A DNA stretch of 64,000 nt from Micavibrio sp. TMED2 (GTDB lineage Bacteria; Pseudomonadota; Alphaproteobacteria; TMED2). A model generated the notes under the pieces. The model saw nothing but the letters and a program-made list of their open reading frames with translations. It did no database searches and was not told where the DNA came from. Location: assembly GCA_002168225.1 (NCBI GenBank), contig NHBH01000001.1, forward strand, positions 1,062,370 through 1,126,369, given 5' to 3'. The position numbers were made by a program, and so were the translations under genes. The number at the start of each line of letters is the position of its first letter. Positions within the stretch are counted from its first letter, which is position 1. Shown piece after piece: positions 7,909-20,949 of the stretch.

Positions 7909-9825
7909 TCAGCCTTCCGGATTGCCGTGGAAATGGTCGTAGATTTTCTTGGCCACGGTCTTGCTGATGCCCTCGACAGCCTCAAGATCGCTCAGGCCCG
8001 CGCGTTTGACCGAGCGTGCAGACCCGAAGTGCAGCAGCAGTGCCTTCTTGCGTGACGGGCCGATACCCGGAATTTCATCCAGTGGCGAGGCGCTGATCTT
8101 CTTCTCCCGACGCGCGCGATGGGTGCCGATGGCAAAGCGGTGGGCCTCATCCCGCAGGCGCTGGACATAGAACAGCACCGGATCGTTGATCGGCAGCTGG
8201 AACGGCTCGGCACCGGGCAGGAAGAACTTCTCACGCCCCGCATTGCGATCTGGGCCCTTGGCAACGCTGACCAGCGGCAGATCGCTGATGCCCAGCTCCT
8301 GCAAGGTCTCGATCACCACATTCAACTGGCCGAGGCCACCATCAATGATCACCAGATCGGGCCATTGCCCCTTGGTGCGGTCCGGGTCTTCCTTCTGGGC
8401 GCGGGAGAAGCGGCGCTGCATGACCTCACGCATCATGCCGTAATCATCGCCCGGCTCAATGTCTTCGGAGCGGATGTTGAACTTGCGGTAGCTGTTCTTG
8501 ATGAAACCTTCCGGCCCGGCGACGATCATGCCGCCGACCGCATCGGTGCCGCCGATATGGCTGTTGTCATAGACCTCGATCCGTGCCGGTGGGGCATCGA
8601 GGTCGAGCAGCTCCGCCAGCCCTTCCAGCAGCTTGCGCTGTGAGGCGCTTTCGGCCTGACGGCGGGCGAGGGCATCGCGGGCATTGGTTTCGGCCCGATC
8701 GACCAGCCGTTTCTTGTCGCCGCGCTGGGGTGCGCTCACATCGACCTTGTACCCGGCCCGCAGGGACAGGGCCTCGGTCAGCAGCTCAACCTCGCTCGGG
8801 ATCGCGGAGAGCAGCAGCTTTTTCGGCGCCGGTTTGTTGTCATAGAACTGGGCGACGAAGGCCGCCAGAATGTCTGCCGGTGTCTCGTCCCGGTCATGGG
8901 ACGGGAAATAGGCGCGGTTGCCGTAATTCTGGCCGGAGCGGAAGAAGAATACCTGAATGCAGGTCTCGCCGCCCTGTTGCCAGAGCGCGTGAATATCCGC
9001 ATCGCCCAGGCCGGGCACATTGATTTCCTGATGCGACTGGATTGCGGTCAGGGCGCGGATACGGTCGCGGTAGCGCGCTGCCACTTCAAACTCCAATTCA
9101 TCCGAGGCCTTCTGCATCTCGGTAGCGAATTTCGCCTGTACCGAGGTGCTCTCGCCGCTCAGGAACTCTTTTGCCAGTCTGATCTGCCCGGCATATTCGT
9201 CTTTGGTCACATAGTCGACGCAGGGCGCAGAGCAGCGCTTGATATGATATTGCAGGCAGGGCCGGGTCCGGGTGCTGAACACATGATCGGTGCAGTTGCG
9301 GATCAGGAAGGCGCGCTGCAGGGCGGCAATGGTGCGGTCAACCATCCCGGCAGAGGCAAAGGGGCCGTAATAATCGCCCTCGCGTGACCGGCCACCGCGA
9401 TGCTTGCGGATCTGTGGGAAGTCATGATCGCCGGTCAGCAGGATGAACGGGAAGCTCTTGTCATCGCGCAGCAGGATATTGAAGCGCGGGCGGAATTTCT
9501 TGATCAGGTTGCTTTCCAGCAGCAGCGCCTCGACCTCGGTATGGGTGGTGACGATTTCCATCCGTGTGGTCTCGGCCACCATGCGCTGCAGGCGGATCGG
9601 CAGCTTGTTCACATGGGTATAGTTCACCACCCGCTTCTTCAGGCTGCGGGCCTTGCCGACATAGAGTACATCTTCCTGCGCGTTCAGCATCCGGTAGACA
9701 CCGGGACTGTCCGGCAGTCGCTTGACGGTATCGCGAATAACCGTTTGCCCATGGGCGAGGCTGATGCCCGGGGCAGCCGATTTTTTTTCGGAATTTTTTG
9801 TCTCTGACGGGGGCTGGCTGGGCAT
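7909..9825 (-). CDS. uvrC: Excinuclease ABC subunit C
   Basis: The dual-incision nuclease of nucleotide excision repair, 638 residues. The N-terminal GIY-YIG domain reads [20 protein letters not shown] with [10 protein letters not shown] UvrB-binding (UVR) segment lies near residues 220-255. The C-terminal RNase H-like half shows [16 protein letters not shown] and [12 protein letters not shown], and a helix-hairpin-helix end reads [16 protein letters not shown]. The first ~30 residues are a lysine/serine-rich extension before the catalytic domain. It works with UvrB encoded at 11012-13192. Confidence 0.98.
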   Translation of the reverse strand: MPSQPPSETKNSEKKSAAPGISLAHGQTVIRDTVKRLPDSPGVYRMLNAQEDVLYVGKARSLKKRVVNYTHVNKLPIRLQRMVAETTRMEIVTTHTEVEALLLESNLIKKFRPRFNILLRDDKSFPFILLTGDHDFPQIRKHRGGRSREGDYYGPFASAGMVDRTIAALQRAFLIRNCTDHVFSTRTRPCLQYHIKRCSAPCVDYVTKDEYAGQIRLAKEFLSGESTSVQAKFATEMQKASDELEFEVAARYRDRIRALTAIQSHQEINVPGLGDADIHALWQQGGETCIQVFFFRSGQNYGNRAYFPSHDRDETPADILAAFVAQFYDNKPAPKKLLLSAIPSEVELLTEALSLRAGYKVDVSAPQRGDKKRLVDRAETNARDALARRQAESASQRKLLEGLAELLDLDAPPARIEVYDNSHIGGTDAVGGMIVAGPEGFIKNSYRKFNIRSEDIEPGDDYGMMREVMQRRFSRAQKEDPDRTKGQWPDLVIIDGGLGQLNVVIETLQELGISDLPLVSVAKGPDRNAGREKFFLPGAEPFQLPINDPVLFYVQRLRDEAHRFAIGTHRARREKKISASPLDEIPGIGPSRKKALLLHFGSARSVKRAGLSDLEAVEGISKTVAKKIYDHFHGNPEG

Positions 9826-10224
9826 AACTTCGGTTAAGTACTTCTATCGATTGCGCATTTGCGTTTGTGTGCAGATGACCGAATTGATTGCATTTTAGTA
9901 ATCCACGGAAACTGTGGATAAATCTGTAGATTACCTTCTGGAATACCTCTTGGGACGGCTGAAACCCTAGGGATTGCCCAAAATGGTCAAAAAATAGGCA
10001 TTCCTTTTAAGGTGTTGATGTTAAACAAAAAAGATATGTCAGAATTGTCATATTTCCCTATTCGTAACCTTCGCATATCTCCAATTAGGCAAAAATCCCC
10101 GGCAAATTTTCGGTGGGGACAACTTGACCTTGTCAGGCGCATGTTGCAGCCGCATAACGGCGATGCAGCAAAGAAAATGCAAGCCCTTGGCAATAAACGC
10201 GAAACCAAATGACGTTTCGTGCGT
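9826..10224. other. AT-rich intergenic region upstream of uvrC, with a DnaA-box-like site
   Basis: About 400 bases without a convincing gene, clearly richer in A+T than the flanks. It holds the promoter side of uvrC and the 3' side of the SDR gene. At 9913-9921 the minus strand reads TTATCCACA, a perfect DnaA-box consensus, and it sits in an imperfect stem (ATCCAC/GTGGAT, 9901-9918). Two poorer matches lie within 20 bases. A 66-codon frame at 10012-10212 does not look coding. Confidence 0.5.
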
Positions 10225-10980
10225 TTATACCGGCTGCACTCTTTCTACATGCTGCCAGCCGAGATGATTGCCGCCATCAAGCGCGATCATCTGACCGGTA
10301 ACCGAGCGCGCCGCGAGCAGAAACCCGACAGTGGCATCGAACTCATCGGCATCGGGCGCGCGTTGCAGCGGCTGCTTCGCCACCATCTTCTCAAACACCT
10401 CATCACTCTGCCCCGGTGCCACCAGTGTCGGCCCCGGTCCGATGGCATTGACCCGCACCGTCGGGGCGAGATCAAGCGCCTGTGCCTGAGTCAGATACCA
10501 CAACCCGGACTTGGCAACCGAATAGCTCAGATAATGCTGGTTCGGGCGCAGCACCTTCGCATCGATGACATTGATAATGAGGTTGTTGGCCTGCGGGTCA
10601 ACCTGCCGGGCAAAAGCCTGTGACAGCCGGAGCGGCGCTTCCAGATTGATCATCTGGTGCCTGTTCCAGCTCTCATGGGTCAGGGTGGCGGTCCGATCAC
10701 GCTCGAAGATCGCGGCCGAGTTCACCAGCGCCTGCCAGTTGTTCAGTGTGCCTGCCTGTTCAATCAGCGCGCCGACCGCATCCGGGTCGGCGAGGTCGCA
10801 GGGCATGAGGCTGGCACTGCCGCCGAGTGCCTCGATCTCCTGCTTGCAGGCGGCGGCCTCATCTGCCGAGCTGTTATAATGCAGCCCCACATGCCAGCCC
10901 CGCCGGGCAAAGGCGCAGGCAATGAACCTGCCAATGCGTTTCGCGGCTCCGGTGACAAGGACGCTGGGGGTATCTGACAT
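10225..10980 (-). CDS. SDR family oxidoreductase, pteridine-reductase-like
   Basis: A 251-residue short-chain dehydrogenase. The cofactor site is TGAAKRIG (residues 10-17), where the Ala-Lys-Arg form is typical of NADPH-using pteridine reductases and FolM-type proteins. NSAA (87-90) follows. The usual catalytic serine is replaced by Asp140, with Tyr153 and Lys157; this D-x12-Y-x3-K spacing is the one known from trypanosomatid PTR1 (Asp181/Tyr194/Lys198). The C-terminus has the usual MIALDGGNHL. A role in reducing dihydropterins or dihydromonapterin is inferred, not proven. It sits between uvrC and uvrB on the same strand. Confidence 0.8.
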   Translation of the reverse strand: MSDTPSVLVTGAAKRIGRFIACAFARRGWHVGLHYNSSADEAAACKQEIEALGGSASLMPCDLADPDAVGALIEQAGTLNNWQALVNSAAIFERDRTATLTHESWNRHQMINLEAPLRLSQAFARQVDPQANNLIINVIDAKVLRPNQHYLSYSVAKSGLWYLTQAQALDLAPTVRVNAIGPGPTLVAPGQSDEVFEKMVAKQPLQRAPDADEFDATVGFLLAARSVTGQMIALDGGNHLGWQHVERVQPV

Positions 10981-11011
10981 GACAGGCGGCTAACCGGGCA
11001 AGAAGGAAGGA

Positions 11012-13192
<2,181 letters not shown>

Positions 13193-13241
13193 GGACTAAC
13201 AGATAGTCGTTCATGGCCGCGACGGCTAGGGGCAGTTGCGT

Positions 13242-14030
13242 TTAAGCCGCCTCGATCAGCGCGATTTCCTCTTCCAGTACGCGGATGCGTGTTTCATCAG
13301 AGGGGTGGGTGGAGAGAAATTCCGGTGGCTTTTCGCGGTCGGCATTGCGAGCCATCATCTTTTCCCAGAACTTCACGGACTCACGCGGGTCGAACCCGGC
13401 TTTAGCCATATAGCGCAGACCGAGACGGTCTGCCTCCAGCTCTTGTCGACGCTGATAGGGCAGCAGGACACCGAATTGCACGCCGACGCCGAGCACGGCG
13501 GCGATCTGTTGTTGGAATCTTACCTCGCCGGCATTGAGTGCGATTGACGTAGCGGTAAGGGCCGTGTTGGCGGCGATGGTCTGGGAATAGCGTTCGGCGG
13601 AATGGCGTCCGGCAATGTGGCTGACCTCGTGGCCCATGACTGTGGCCACCTGACTCTCGTTATCCATCAGATCGAGAATGCCCTGATAAAAGCCGACCTT
13701 GCCGCCGGGCATGGCGAAGGCATTGAGCTGCTCGTCATTGAATACCCGATATTCCCAATCCGCCGGTGGCAGTGACGGGCCTGCTGCCTCAACGATCCGG
13801 TTGCCGATGCCGCGGAGGGCATCGGTCAGCTCGCTGTCCGCTTCCTGAACCGGCGTGTCGGTCAGCATGGTCTGCCATGTGGTTGTGCCCATCTGCGCCA
13901 GCTGATCGTCACTCACCAGTATCAGCTGGCTGCGACCGGTATTCGGATTTGTGCTGCAGGCAGTCAGCGGTGCAGCAAAGGCTACGACTGAACCGGAGGC
14001 GAGGCCGCTCAACAGCTTGCGGCGGCTCAT
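13242..14030 (-). CDS. M48-family metallopeptidase, Tat-type lipoprotein
   Basis: A zinc peptidase with the motif GHEVSHIAGRHSAERY (HExxH) and a downstream ELEADRLGLRYMAKAG segment whose glutamate would be the third zinc ligand. The start at 14030 gives 262 residues and an N-terminus MSRRKLLSGLASGSVVAF with twin arginines, followed by LTAC, a lipobox, so it is probably a lipid-anchored periplasmic protein. In-frame starts at 14078 and 14141 would lengthen the n-region without changing the protein. The family includes LoiP- and BepA-like proteases that clear misfolded outer-membrane proteins; the substrate here is unknown. Confidence 0.88.
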   Translation of the reverse strand: MSRRKLLSGLASGSVVAFAAPLTACSTNPNTGRSQLILVSDDQLAQMGTTTWQTMLTDTPVQEADSELTDALRGIGNRIVEAAGPSLPPADWEYRVFNDEQLNAFAMPGGKVGFYQGILDLMDNESQVATVMGHEVSHIAGRHSAERYSQTIAANTALTATSIALNAGEVRFQQQIAAVLGVGVQFGVLLPYQRRQELEADRLGLRYMAKAGFDPRESVKFWEKMMARNADREKPPEFLSTHPSDETRIRVLEEEIALIEAA

Positions 14031-14196
14031 GGAAACTTTCCGGGTGGTATCGAGGGTGATGTTGCTGTTCTGGGTCATGCTGGCCGGATAATGAGAATAA
14101 TGCTGGGAAGCAAAACTATACTTTGTAGACGGATTATCCATAGCACAAACCCCCTCATTGGGCAGGGTCTATGAATGGTGCAGCACTATTAACAGC

Positions 14197-14595
14197 TTAT
14201 GGATTGACGATGTCGCCATCTTCCTTGGTGAAGGGGCCGATATCCGGGTTCTCCAGAATGTCTAGAACCACTTCTGATGGGCGACACAGCCGGGTACCTA
14301 TCGGTGTTGCCACGATCGGGCGGTTGATCAGGATCGGATGTGCCATCATGGCGTCAATCAATGCGGCATCGTCAAGTGTGGGGTCATCCAGCCCGAGGTC
14401 ATCGAATGGTGTACCCTTGCGACGCAGCAGCTCCCGTGGGGTGATGCCCATCTCCGCGATCAATGCTTCCAGTTTCTCACGTGTTGGTGGTGTTTCCAGA
14501 TAGAGGATGATGTCTGGCTCCACACCAGATTGCCGGATCATGGCGAGGGTGTTGCGCGAGGTGCCGCAAGCCGGATTGTGGTAGATCGTAACCAT
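14197..14595 (-). CDS. arsC: Arsenate reductase, glutaredoxin-dependent type
   Basis: Reduces arsenate to arsenite for export. The 132-residue protein has YHNPACGTSRNTL at the N-terminus, with the catalytic cysteine in the ArsC position, and later LINRPIVATPIGTRLCRP, the conserved substrate-binding arginines. The ATG at 14595 is chosen because GGAGG lies seven bases upstream; a TTG two codons earlier would overlap the pump gene. Third gene of arsR-acr3-arsC. Confidence 0.93.
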   Translation of the reverse strand: MVTIYHNPACGTSRNTLAMIRQSGVEPDIILYLETPPTREKLEALIAEMGITPRELLRRKGTPFDDLGLDDPTLDDAALIDAMMAHPILINRPIVATPIGTRLCRPSEVVLDILENPDIGPFTKEDGDIVNP

Positions 14596-14597
14596 TA

Positions 14598-15599
<1,002 letters not shown>

Positions 15600-15612
15600 A
15601 TTCAGGCATCCT

Positions 15613-15945
15613 TCAGCAAGTACAGGCGATTTCTTCAATCAGGGGTTGGCACAGCTCAGAGCGTCCGCCGCAGCAATCCTGCAGGAGAAAGGCGAGCATG
15701 CCGCGCAGGCCATCCATGTCCGCGAAATAGCGGATTGATCTGCCCTGTCGTTCATTGCGAACCAGCCCGGCACCGAGCAGTACCGAAAGGTTGGCCGAGA
15801 GCGTGTTCTGCCGAACATGCAAAGCATCGCTGATCTCTCCAGCTGCAAGCCCATTCGGCCCGGCCTGTATCAGGAGCCGGAAGGCGTTCAGGCGGGTGGG
15901 CTGACTGAGTGCGGCAAAAGCTGTGAGTGCGTCATTTATTTCCAT
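15613..15945 (-). CDS. arsR: ArsR-family arsenic-responsive repressor
   Basis: A 110-residue winged-helix repressor: [16 protein letters not shown], then a recognition helix in [19 protein letters not shown] and a wing [12 protein letters not shown]. The usual metal box in the recognition helix lacks the CVC pair; instead Cys91, Cys92 and Cys99 sit in a C-terminal [10 protein letters not shown]. This resembles the C-terminal arsenite site described in Acidithiobacillus ferrooxidans ArsR. Two further cysteines end the protein. It leads the operon and a 24-base palindrome overlaps its start codon, consistent with autorepression relieved by arsenite. Confidence 0.93.
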   Translation of the reverse strand: MEINDALTAFAALSQPTRLNAFRLLIQAGPNGLAAGEISDALHVRQNTLSANLSVLLGAGLVRNERQGRSIRYFADMDGLRGMLAFLLQDCCGGRSELCQPLIEEIACTC

Positions 15946-15963
15946 AATTCATGAAATATGGAA
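15940..15963. promoter_or_regulatory. Palindrome overlapping the arsR start codon, likely ArsR operator
   Basis: Reads TTCCATA-a-TTCATGAA-a-TATGGAA. The two halves are inverse-complementary across 24 bases except for one symmetric mismatch pair. The arsR start codon (15943-15945) lies within the left arm. ArsR proteins bind AT-rich inverted repeats at their own promoters, so this is a strong operator candidate. Binding here would block initiation close to the start codon. Confidence 0.7.
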
Positions 15964-16021
15964 ATATTTATCCAAAGTCCAGATATCATTTCCGATTTTC
16001 CGGTTTGCAGATCGCCAAACA

Positions 16022-16051
16022 GCAAAAAACCCCTACGCAAGCGCAGGGGTT
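16022..16051 (-). terminator. Rho-independent terminator of the 70-residue gene
   Basis: On the minus strand AACCCCTGCGC-TTG-CG(T)AGGGGTT forms a GC-rich stem, followed by a run of six T residues. It lies about 60 bases beyond the stop of the gene at 16112-16324 and before the ars promoter, so it separates that gene from arsR. Confidence 0.8.
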
Positions 16052-16111
16052 GAATGAATATTTGGTTATTGGCGGGACAGCGGCTAGGGCTGTTCCGTCA
16101 CGTATCGGTTA

Positions 16112-16324
16112 TCAGCCGCGGCGATAGGTGGCGCGCAGGGCGTCGATACGGTTGTCGAGGGTGACGACGAGGCTGTCGTTACCGGCAGCTACTGCCTCTT
16201 TCCGCTTCATCAACAGTGATGGAAGGATGGTGAGTGACTGGTTGCTTGTGGTGCCGAGAGTGCGGCTCTGTTTGACCTCGCGGCCAACGATAACTTCTTC
16301 CAGATGATCAGTAGCAAAATCCAT
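16112..16324 (-). CDS. Small orphan protein (70 residues)
   Basis: A 70-residue soluble-looking protein of no family I recognise. It is rich in S, T and charged residues, with an N-terminal VIVGREVKQSRTLG and a probable helix near SLLMKRKEAVAAGND continuing to LDNRIDALRATYRRG. An AGG lies close before the ATG at 16324, a perfect 25-base hairpin lies 23 bases before the start (16347-16371), and a terminator follows, so it seems to be a real single-gene unit. It follows the sortase operon on the same strand, but no functional link can be shown. Confidence 0.6.
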   Translation of the reverse strand: MDFATDHLEEVIVGREVKQSRTLGTTSNQSLTILPSLLMKRKEAVAAGNDSLVVTLDNRIDALRATYRRG

Positions 16325-16346
16325 GACGCCTAGCCCTTATGTTATG

Positions 16347-16371
16347 GTCGATGACAGACGCTGTCATCGAC
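16347..16371. promoter_or_regulatory. Perfect 25-base inverted repeat between sortase and the small orphan gene
   Basis: GTCGATGACAG-ACG-CTGTCATCGAC has 11-base arms with no mismatch and a 3-base loop. There is no T run on either side, so a simple terminator for the sortase gene is unlikely. Its place directly before the small gene's start suggests an operator or a leader hairpin. Confidence 0.5.
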
Positions 16372-16507
16372 AGTTCTTGCAGGTCTCTGTTTGGTTTCCT
16401 CGATAGGCCTCTTTTGTGCCTTATCAGTAGTTTCAGTGTCCGTCAGTAGTGTGAAAGCGTCAAACAACACTAATTGCCATTTTTGAAACTTTTTTGTTCG
16501 CAAACGG

Positions 16508-17164
16508 TCAATCGCTTTGTCGACGTGCCCAGACCAGAAACCGTTCCGGCGGGTCCGGTAACACACTGCCGAACGGGTGGCAGGTAATAAGCAAGAGCCA
16601 CTCCCCGGCATCGGGTTTTGTGATCCGGTCATGACGGACATCAACCACCTGTGTTTTTACGGTCACATATTGATGAGTTGCGCCGTCCTTTGTCTGCAGT
16701 AACAGGCGGTCGCCGGGGTTTATGTCCGACAAAAACGCGAAGTGCGTATCCCGGTGTCCGGTCAGGATGGTGAGGCCGGATTCATCGGCCAGTGCCGGGT
16801 CGGTCCAGAACCCCGGCCCCCATGTCAGCGCCTCGCCGCTGCTGTTGTCGAGCGCCACCAGATCAATGCCGTGTTCAGGCGCGCGCAACCTGCCGCTGGT
16901 CTGGATGTCTGCCCATGACCATGGCTTGGTCGGCAGGCCGGTCGCCAGTGTCTCATGCCACGCCTGCTGGAGCAGGATCGGGCCGAGCAGAGCCTTGGCA
17001 TGGATCAGTGCCGATTTGAACATCAGCCCGCCACCGATGGCGATCAGCAGCAGGCAGATGGTGATATGGCCCCAGCTTCCCCGGTTGGCAGGCTGGCGGC
17101 GACAGAAATCTGCCGCCGCGTCCTGTCGTCCCTTGCCGGGCAGGGTCAGGGTTGCCGTGGTCAT
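16508..17164 (-). CDS. Class GN sortase
   Basis: A 218-residue membrane-anchored transpeptidase. After a short cytoplasmic N-terminus there is one TM segment (about residues 32-50), then the sortase barrel with TGHRDTHF (His137 or His141), LLITCHPF (Cys195) and ERFLVWAR (Arg208), the His/Cys/Arg set of sortases. It belongs to the proteobacterial class GN that is dedicated to a single neighbouring substrate. Its start overlaps the target stop by four bases (ATGA), so the two are co-translated. Confidence 0.92.
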   Translation of the reverse strand: MTTATLTLPGKGRQDAAADFCRRQPANRGSWGHITICLLLIAIGGGLMFKSALIHAKALLGPILLQQAWHETLATGLPTKPWSWADIQTSGRLRAPEHGIDLVALDNSSGEALTWGPGFWTDPALADESGLTILTGHRDTHFAFLSDINPGDRLLLQTKDGATHQYVTVKTQVVDVRHDRITKPDAGEWLLLITCHPFGSVLPDPPERFLVWARRQSD

Positions 17165-19422
17165 GCGCCTGTTCCCTGTTCACGCAGATACTCGCCGCGC
17201 CGTTTCAGCCAGAGGATCATCAGGCCGAGCACCATCAGGATGCTGCCGATCATCGCCAGCAGGTCTGCCGGGGTTGCGGTTCTGGGCAGGTTCTGTGCGC
17301 TGAACGGGTTATGGGGTGCCGCAAGCGGGGTCAGTGACCGTATGGGCTGGGCAGTGGCTGTTGCCATGCTCGGCGAGGCCATGGTGGCACCGGCAGGCAT
17401 ATTACCGGCGACGCTGCCGCTGGTCAGGGTTGCTTCCTGTGGACGACGAGCGACTTCATCGACGGCGAGCAGGCTGGTGTATTTGCTCAGCAGGCTATAG
17501 GTCAGCGCCACCCTGGTCACCGACTTCGCAATGCTGTCGGTATCGCTCTCGTTGCTGCTGCGGAACTGGCGACGACCGACACGCTCGATCTCGGCAATCT
17601 TGCGCCGGGCCCAGAGGGCAGCCACGCCGGGACGCTCGGCTGTATCGGCATCAATATGCAGCGACTTGGTCCACGGGGTCTGCATATGGCTGCCGGTCAG
17701 CGTGATGTCGCCATCGGTGCCTTCCGGCAGGCGCAGGACGAAACTCACCGGCTCGCCCTGATAGAGGTCGGGCAGCAGCGGCGGATACATCTCGGCACCG
17801 GCGGGCAGGCTGGCAGTCAGGTCGGTCAGTTCCGGTGATTCCAGTTGCCGGAACAGCGTCGCCATCCGCTCACCCACCTGATCCAGCGCGCCGATGAAGG
17901 TATAGGTGCCGCGCCCGGCGGTGGCTGCCTCACGCATGAAATAGCCGTTGGGAGCGGACCCGATGCCGACCGTGAACAGGCGACGGTCGCCGAGATTGCT
18001 CTCGATCAGGCTGAACAGGGCGTCCTCATTGCCGACCGCACCATCGGTGATGAAAATGACCTGACCCAGCCGCCCGCTGGCAACCTCGCCATCGCCGCTG
18101 AGGGCATGGGTGAGGGCACCGGCCATTTCCGTGCCGCCACCGGCCTCCATCCGACCGAGCCAGTCGAGGGCATCGTCGATATTCGCCTGTATGGCCGGGC
18201 GGGCCTCATGAAACAGCGGGTAATAGCTGTCATCAAAGGCAATGATCTGGAAGCTGTCTTTGGGCGAGAGGCCTTGCAGGGCCTGCTCCATCGCGGCCTT
18301 TGCCTGACGCATCGAGGTGCCGGACATGGAGCCGGATTTGTCGAGGATGAACACCACATCCCGCGGCATGTCGCTCTCTGTCGCGGCATCGTCATCCCCC
18401 GGCACCTGTGGGGAGATCACAACCAGATGGTGATCATGACCATCCACCGTTTCACTGAAGATACCGGCTTGCGGGGCGATGCCGCTGGCTGGCATCCATG
18501 TCAGCTCGAAATCCCGGTCTGCCGGTACGACACCGTCGGCAAGGGTGATGTCAAAGCCGGTCTCCCCGGCCAGGGTGTTGATCGTGTGGTAGGAGCTGTT
18601 GAGATCGCCCACCGGGAAGCCCGCCTGCAGGTCGATATTGAAGCCGATCGGGTTGAGGCCACGTTCAGGATCGACGGGCGGTGAAATGCGGCTGGCATCG
18701 GGCACCTGATCGGTATCGAAGGACCAGCCTTCGCCCTGATCGGTATAGCTTGCCTGCAAGGCCGCGACCGGATTGCCGGGCATGTAGCGCGGCATGATCG
18801 CCATCGGGAACCGGATCGAGAAGCGCGGCCCGGTTTCGGCGTCATAGTGATAGTCTACCGGCAGTTCAAAACCGATCTGTACGCTGACCGTTTCATGGGG
18901 GCCGATATTGGTCACGGCATTAGTGAAGATATTGGGGCGTTCCTGACTGAGCATGCTGGCGGTCTTGCCCGCTGCCTTGGCTTCCTCGAATTTCTGTTCG
19001 GCCTGTTTGCGTTCGGCGATCTCCGCCTTGATGACGCGCTCGCCGACGGTCAGCTGCAACCGGTCGACGGCTGAGGTCTCTGGCAGCGGGAAGACGTACA
19101 GCGCTTCGACCCATTCATCGCTCGGATTGGCGAAGTGCTGGGTGACGGTGGCGCGGGCCACCATGCCGCTGATATCGATATCGACCGTGGCCGCGACCTG
19201 CTGCCCGGCGAGTACGGTGCCGGGACTCGAGCCGGGGAAGAACAGCCCACCTTCGCCCATATTCTCCATGGTCGCCTGTACCTCACGCAGGCCGGTCTTG
19301 GCCGGTTGGCTGTAGCCGGTGCCGGGCAAAACGATCAGGCAGAGCGACAGGCACAGGCTGCCGATACGGTAACCGGCTCGATGATTGGTGTGGTGATTGG
19401 TGCGGCACGGGCTGTGAGCCAT
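17161..19422 (-). CDS. VIT/VWA-domain sortase target protein
   Basis: A 753-residue secreted, sortase-anchored protein. The start at 19422 is preferred, with GAGGGGG upstream and a signal peptide (hydrophobic IGSLCLSLCLIVLPGTG). A VIT domain follows (GMVARATVTQHFANPSDE, NIGPHETVSVQIGFELP), then a VWA domain whose metal site is FILDKSGSMSG with GGGTEMAGAL. The C-terminus has a sorting signal: LPRTATP, a hydrophobic segment (MIGSILMVLGLMILWL) and KRR. The LPxTA motif differs from Gram-positive LPxTG and fits the dedicated sortase. It probably binds a divalent cation and a protein partner at the cell surface or in the periplasm; its role is unknown for the family. Confidence 0.93.
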   Translation of the reverse strand: MAHSPCRTNHHTNHRAGYRIGSLCLSLCLIVLPGTGYSQPAKTGLREVQATMENMGEGGLFFPGSSPGTVLAGQQVAATVDIDISGMVARATVTQHFANPSDEWVEALYVFPLPETSAVDRLQLTVGERVIKAEIAERKQAEQKFEEAKAAGKTASMLSQERPNIFTNAVTNIGPHETVSVQIGFELPVDYHYDAETGPRFSIRFPMAIMPRYMPGNPVAALQASYTDQGEGWSFDTDQVPDASRISPPVDPERGLNPIGFNIDLQAGFPVGDLNSSYHTINTLAGETGFDITLADGVVPADRDFELTWMPASGIAPQAGIFSETVDGHDHHLVVISPQVPGDDDAATESDMPRDVVFILDKSGSMSGTSMRQAKAAMEQALQGLSPKDSFQIIAFDDSYYPLFHEARPAIQANIDDALDWLGRMEAGGGTEMAGALTHALSGDGEVASGRLGQVIFITDGAVGNEDALFSLIESNLGDRRLFTVGIGSAPNGYFMREAATAGRGTYTFIGALDQVGERMATLFRQLESPELTDLTASLPAGAEMYPPLLPDLYQGEPVSFVLRLPEGTDGDITLTGSHMQTPWTKSLHIDADTAERPGVAALWARRKIAEIERVGRRQFRSSNESDTDSIAKSVTRVALTYSLLSKYTSLLAVDEVARRPQEATLTSGSVAGNMPAGATMASPSMATATAQPIRSLTPLAAPHNPFSAQNLPRTATPADLLAMIGSILMVLGLMILWLKRRGEYLREQGTGA

Positions 19423-19639
19423 TGATCTGTTCCCCCTCGTGAATTGGCTGCGGTCAAACTGCGGGGGACAATGAATGGTTGATCGGGCAAGCAAGGTTCG
19501 CCCGCTTGGTATTATCAGGGTGGTTTTGCGGCAGGCTGCGGCTGATTTTGGCCGGGAATGGGGCAAAGCGGGCAAAAAACCGGATTATGGTGCGCCTGTA
19601 CTCTTGTCATGCCTGCCGGGCGGTCATACTGTGCGCTGA

Positions 19640-20919
<1,280 letters not shown>

Positions 20920-20949
20920 CTCTCTCTTCTCTCTGCTGTCATCAGAGTA

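Noticed and set aside
10012..10212. A 66-codon plus-strand frame in the AT-rich gap
   Set aside because: No ribosome-binding site, no family resemblance, and it lies in DNA that looks regulatory.
9826..10224. Calling this region the chromosome origin
   Set aside because: Only one exact DnaA box is visible and no dnaA, parAB or hemE is nearby, so it is reported only as a point of interest.
13242..13244. A long upstream extension of the M48 lipoprotein to 14141
   Set aside because: The extra residues before the twin-arginine signal look non-coding; the shorter start gives a normal Tat lipoprotein signal.
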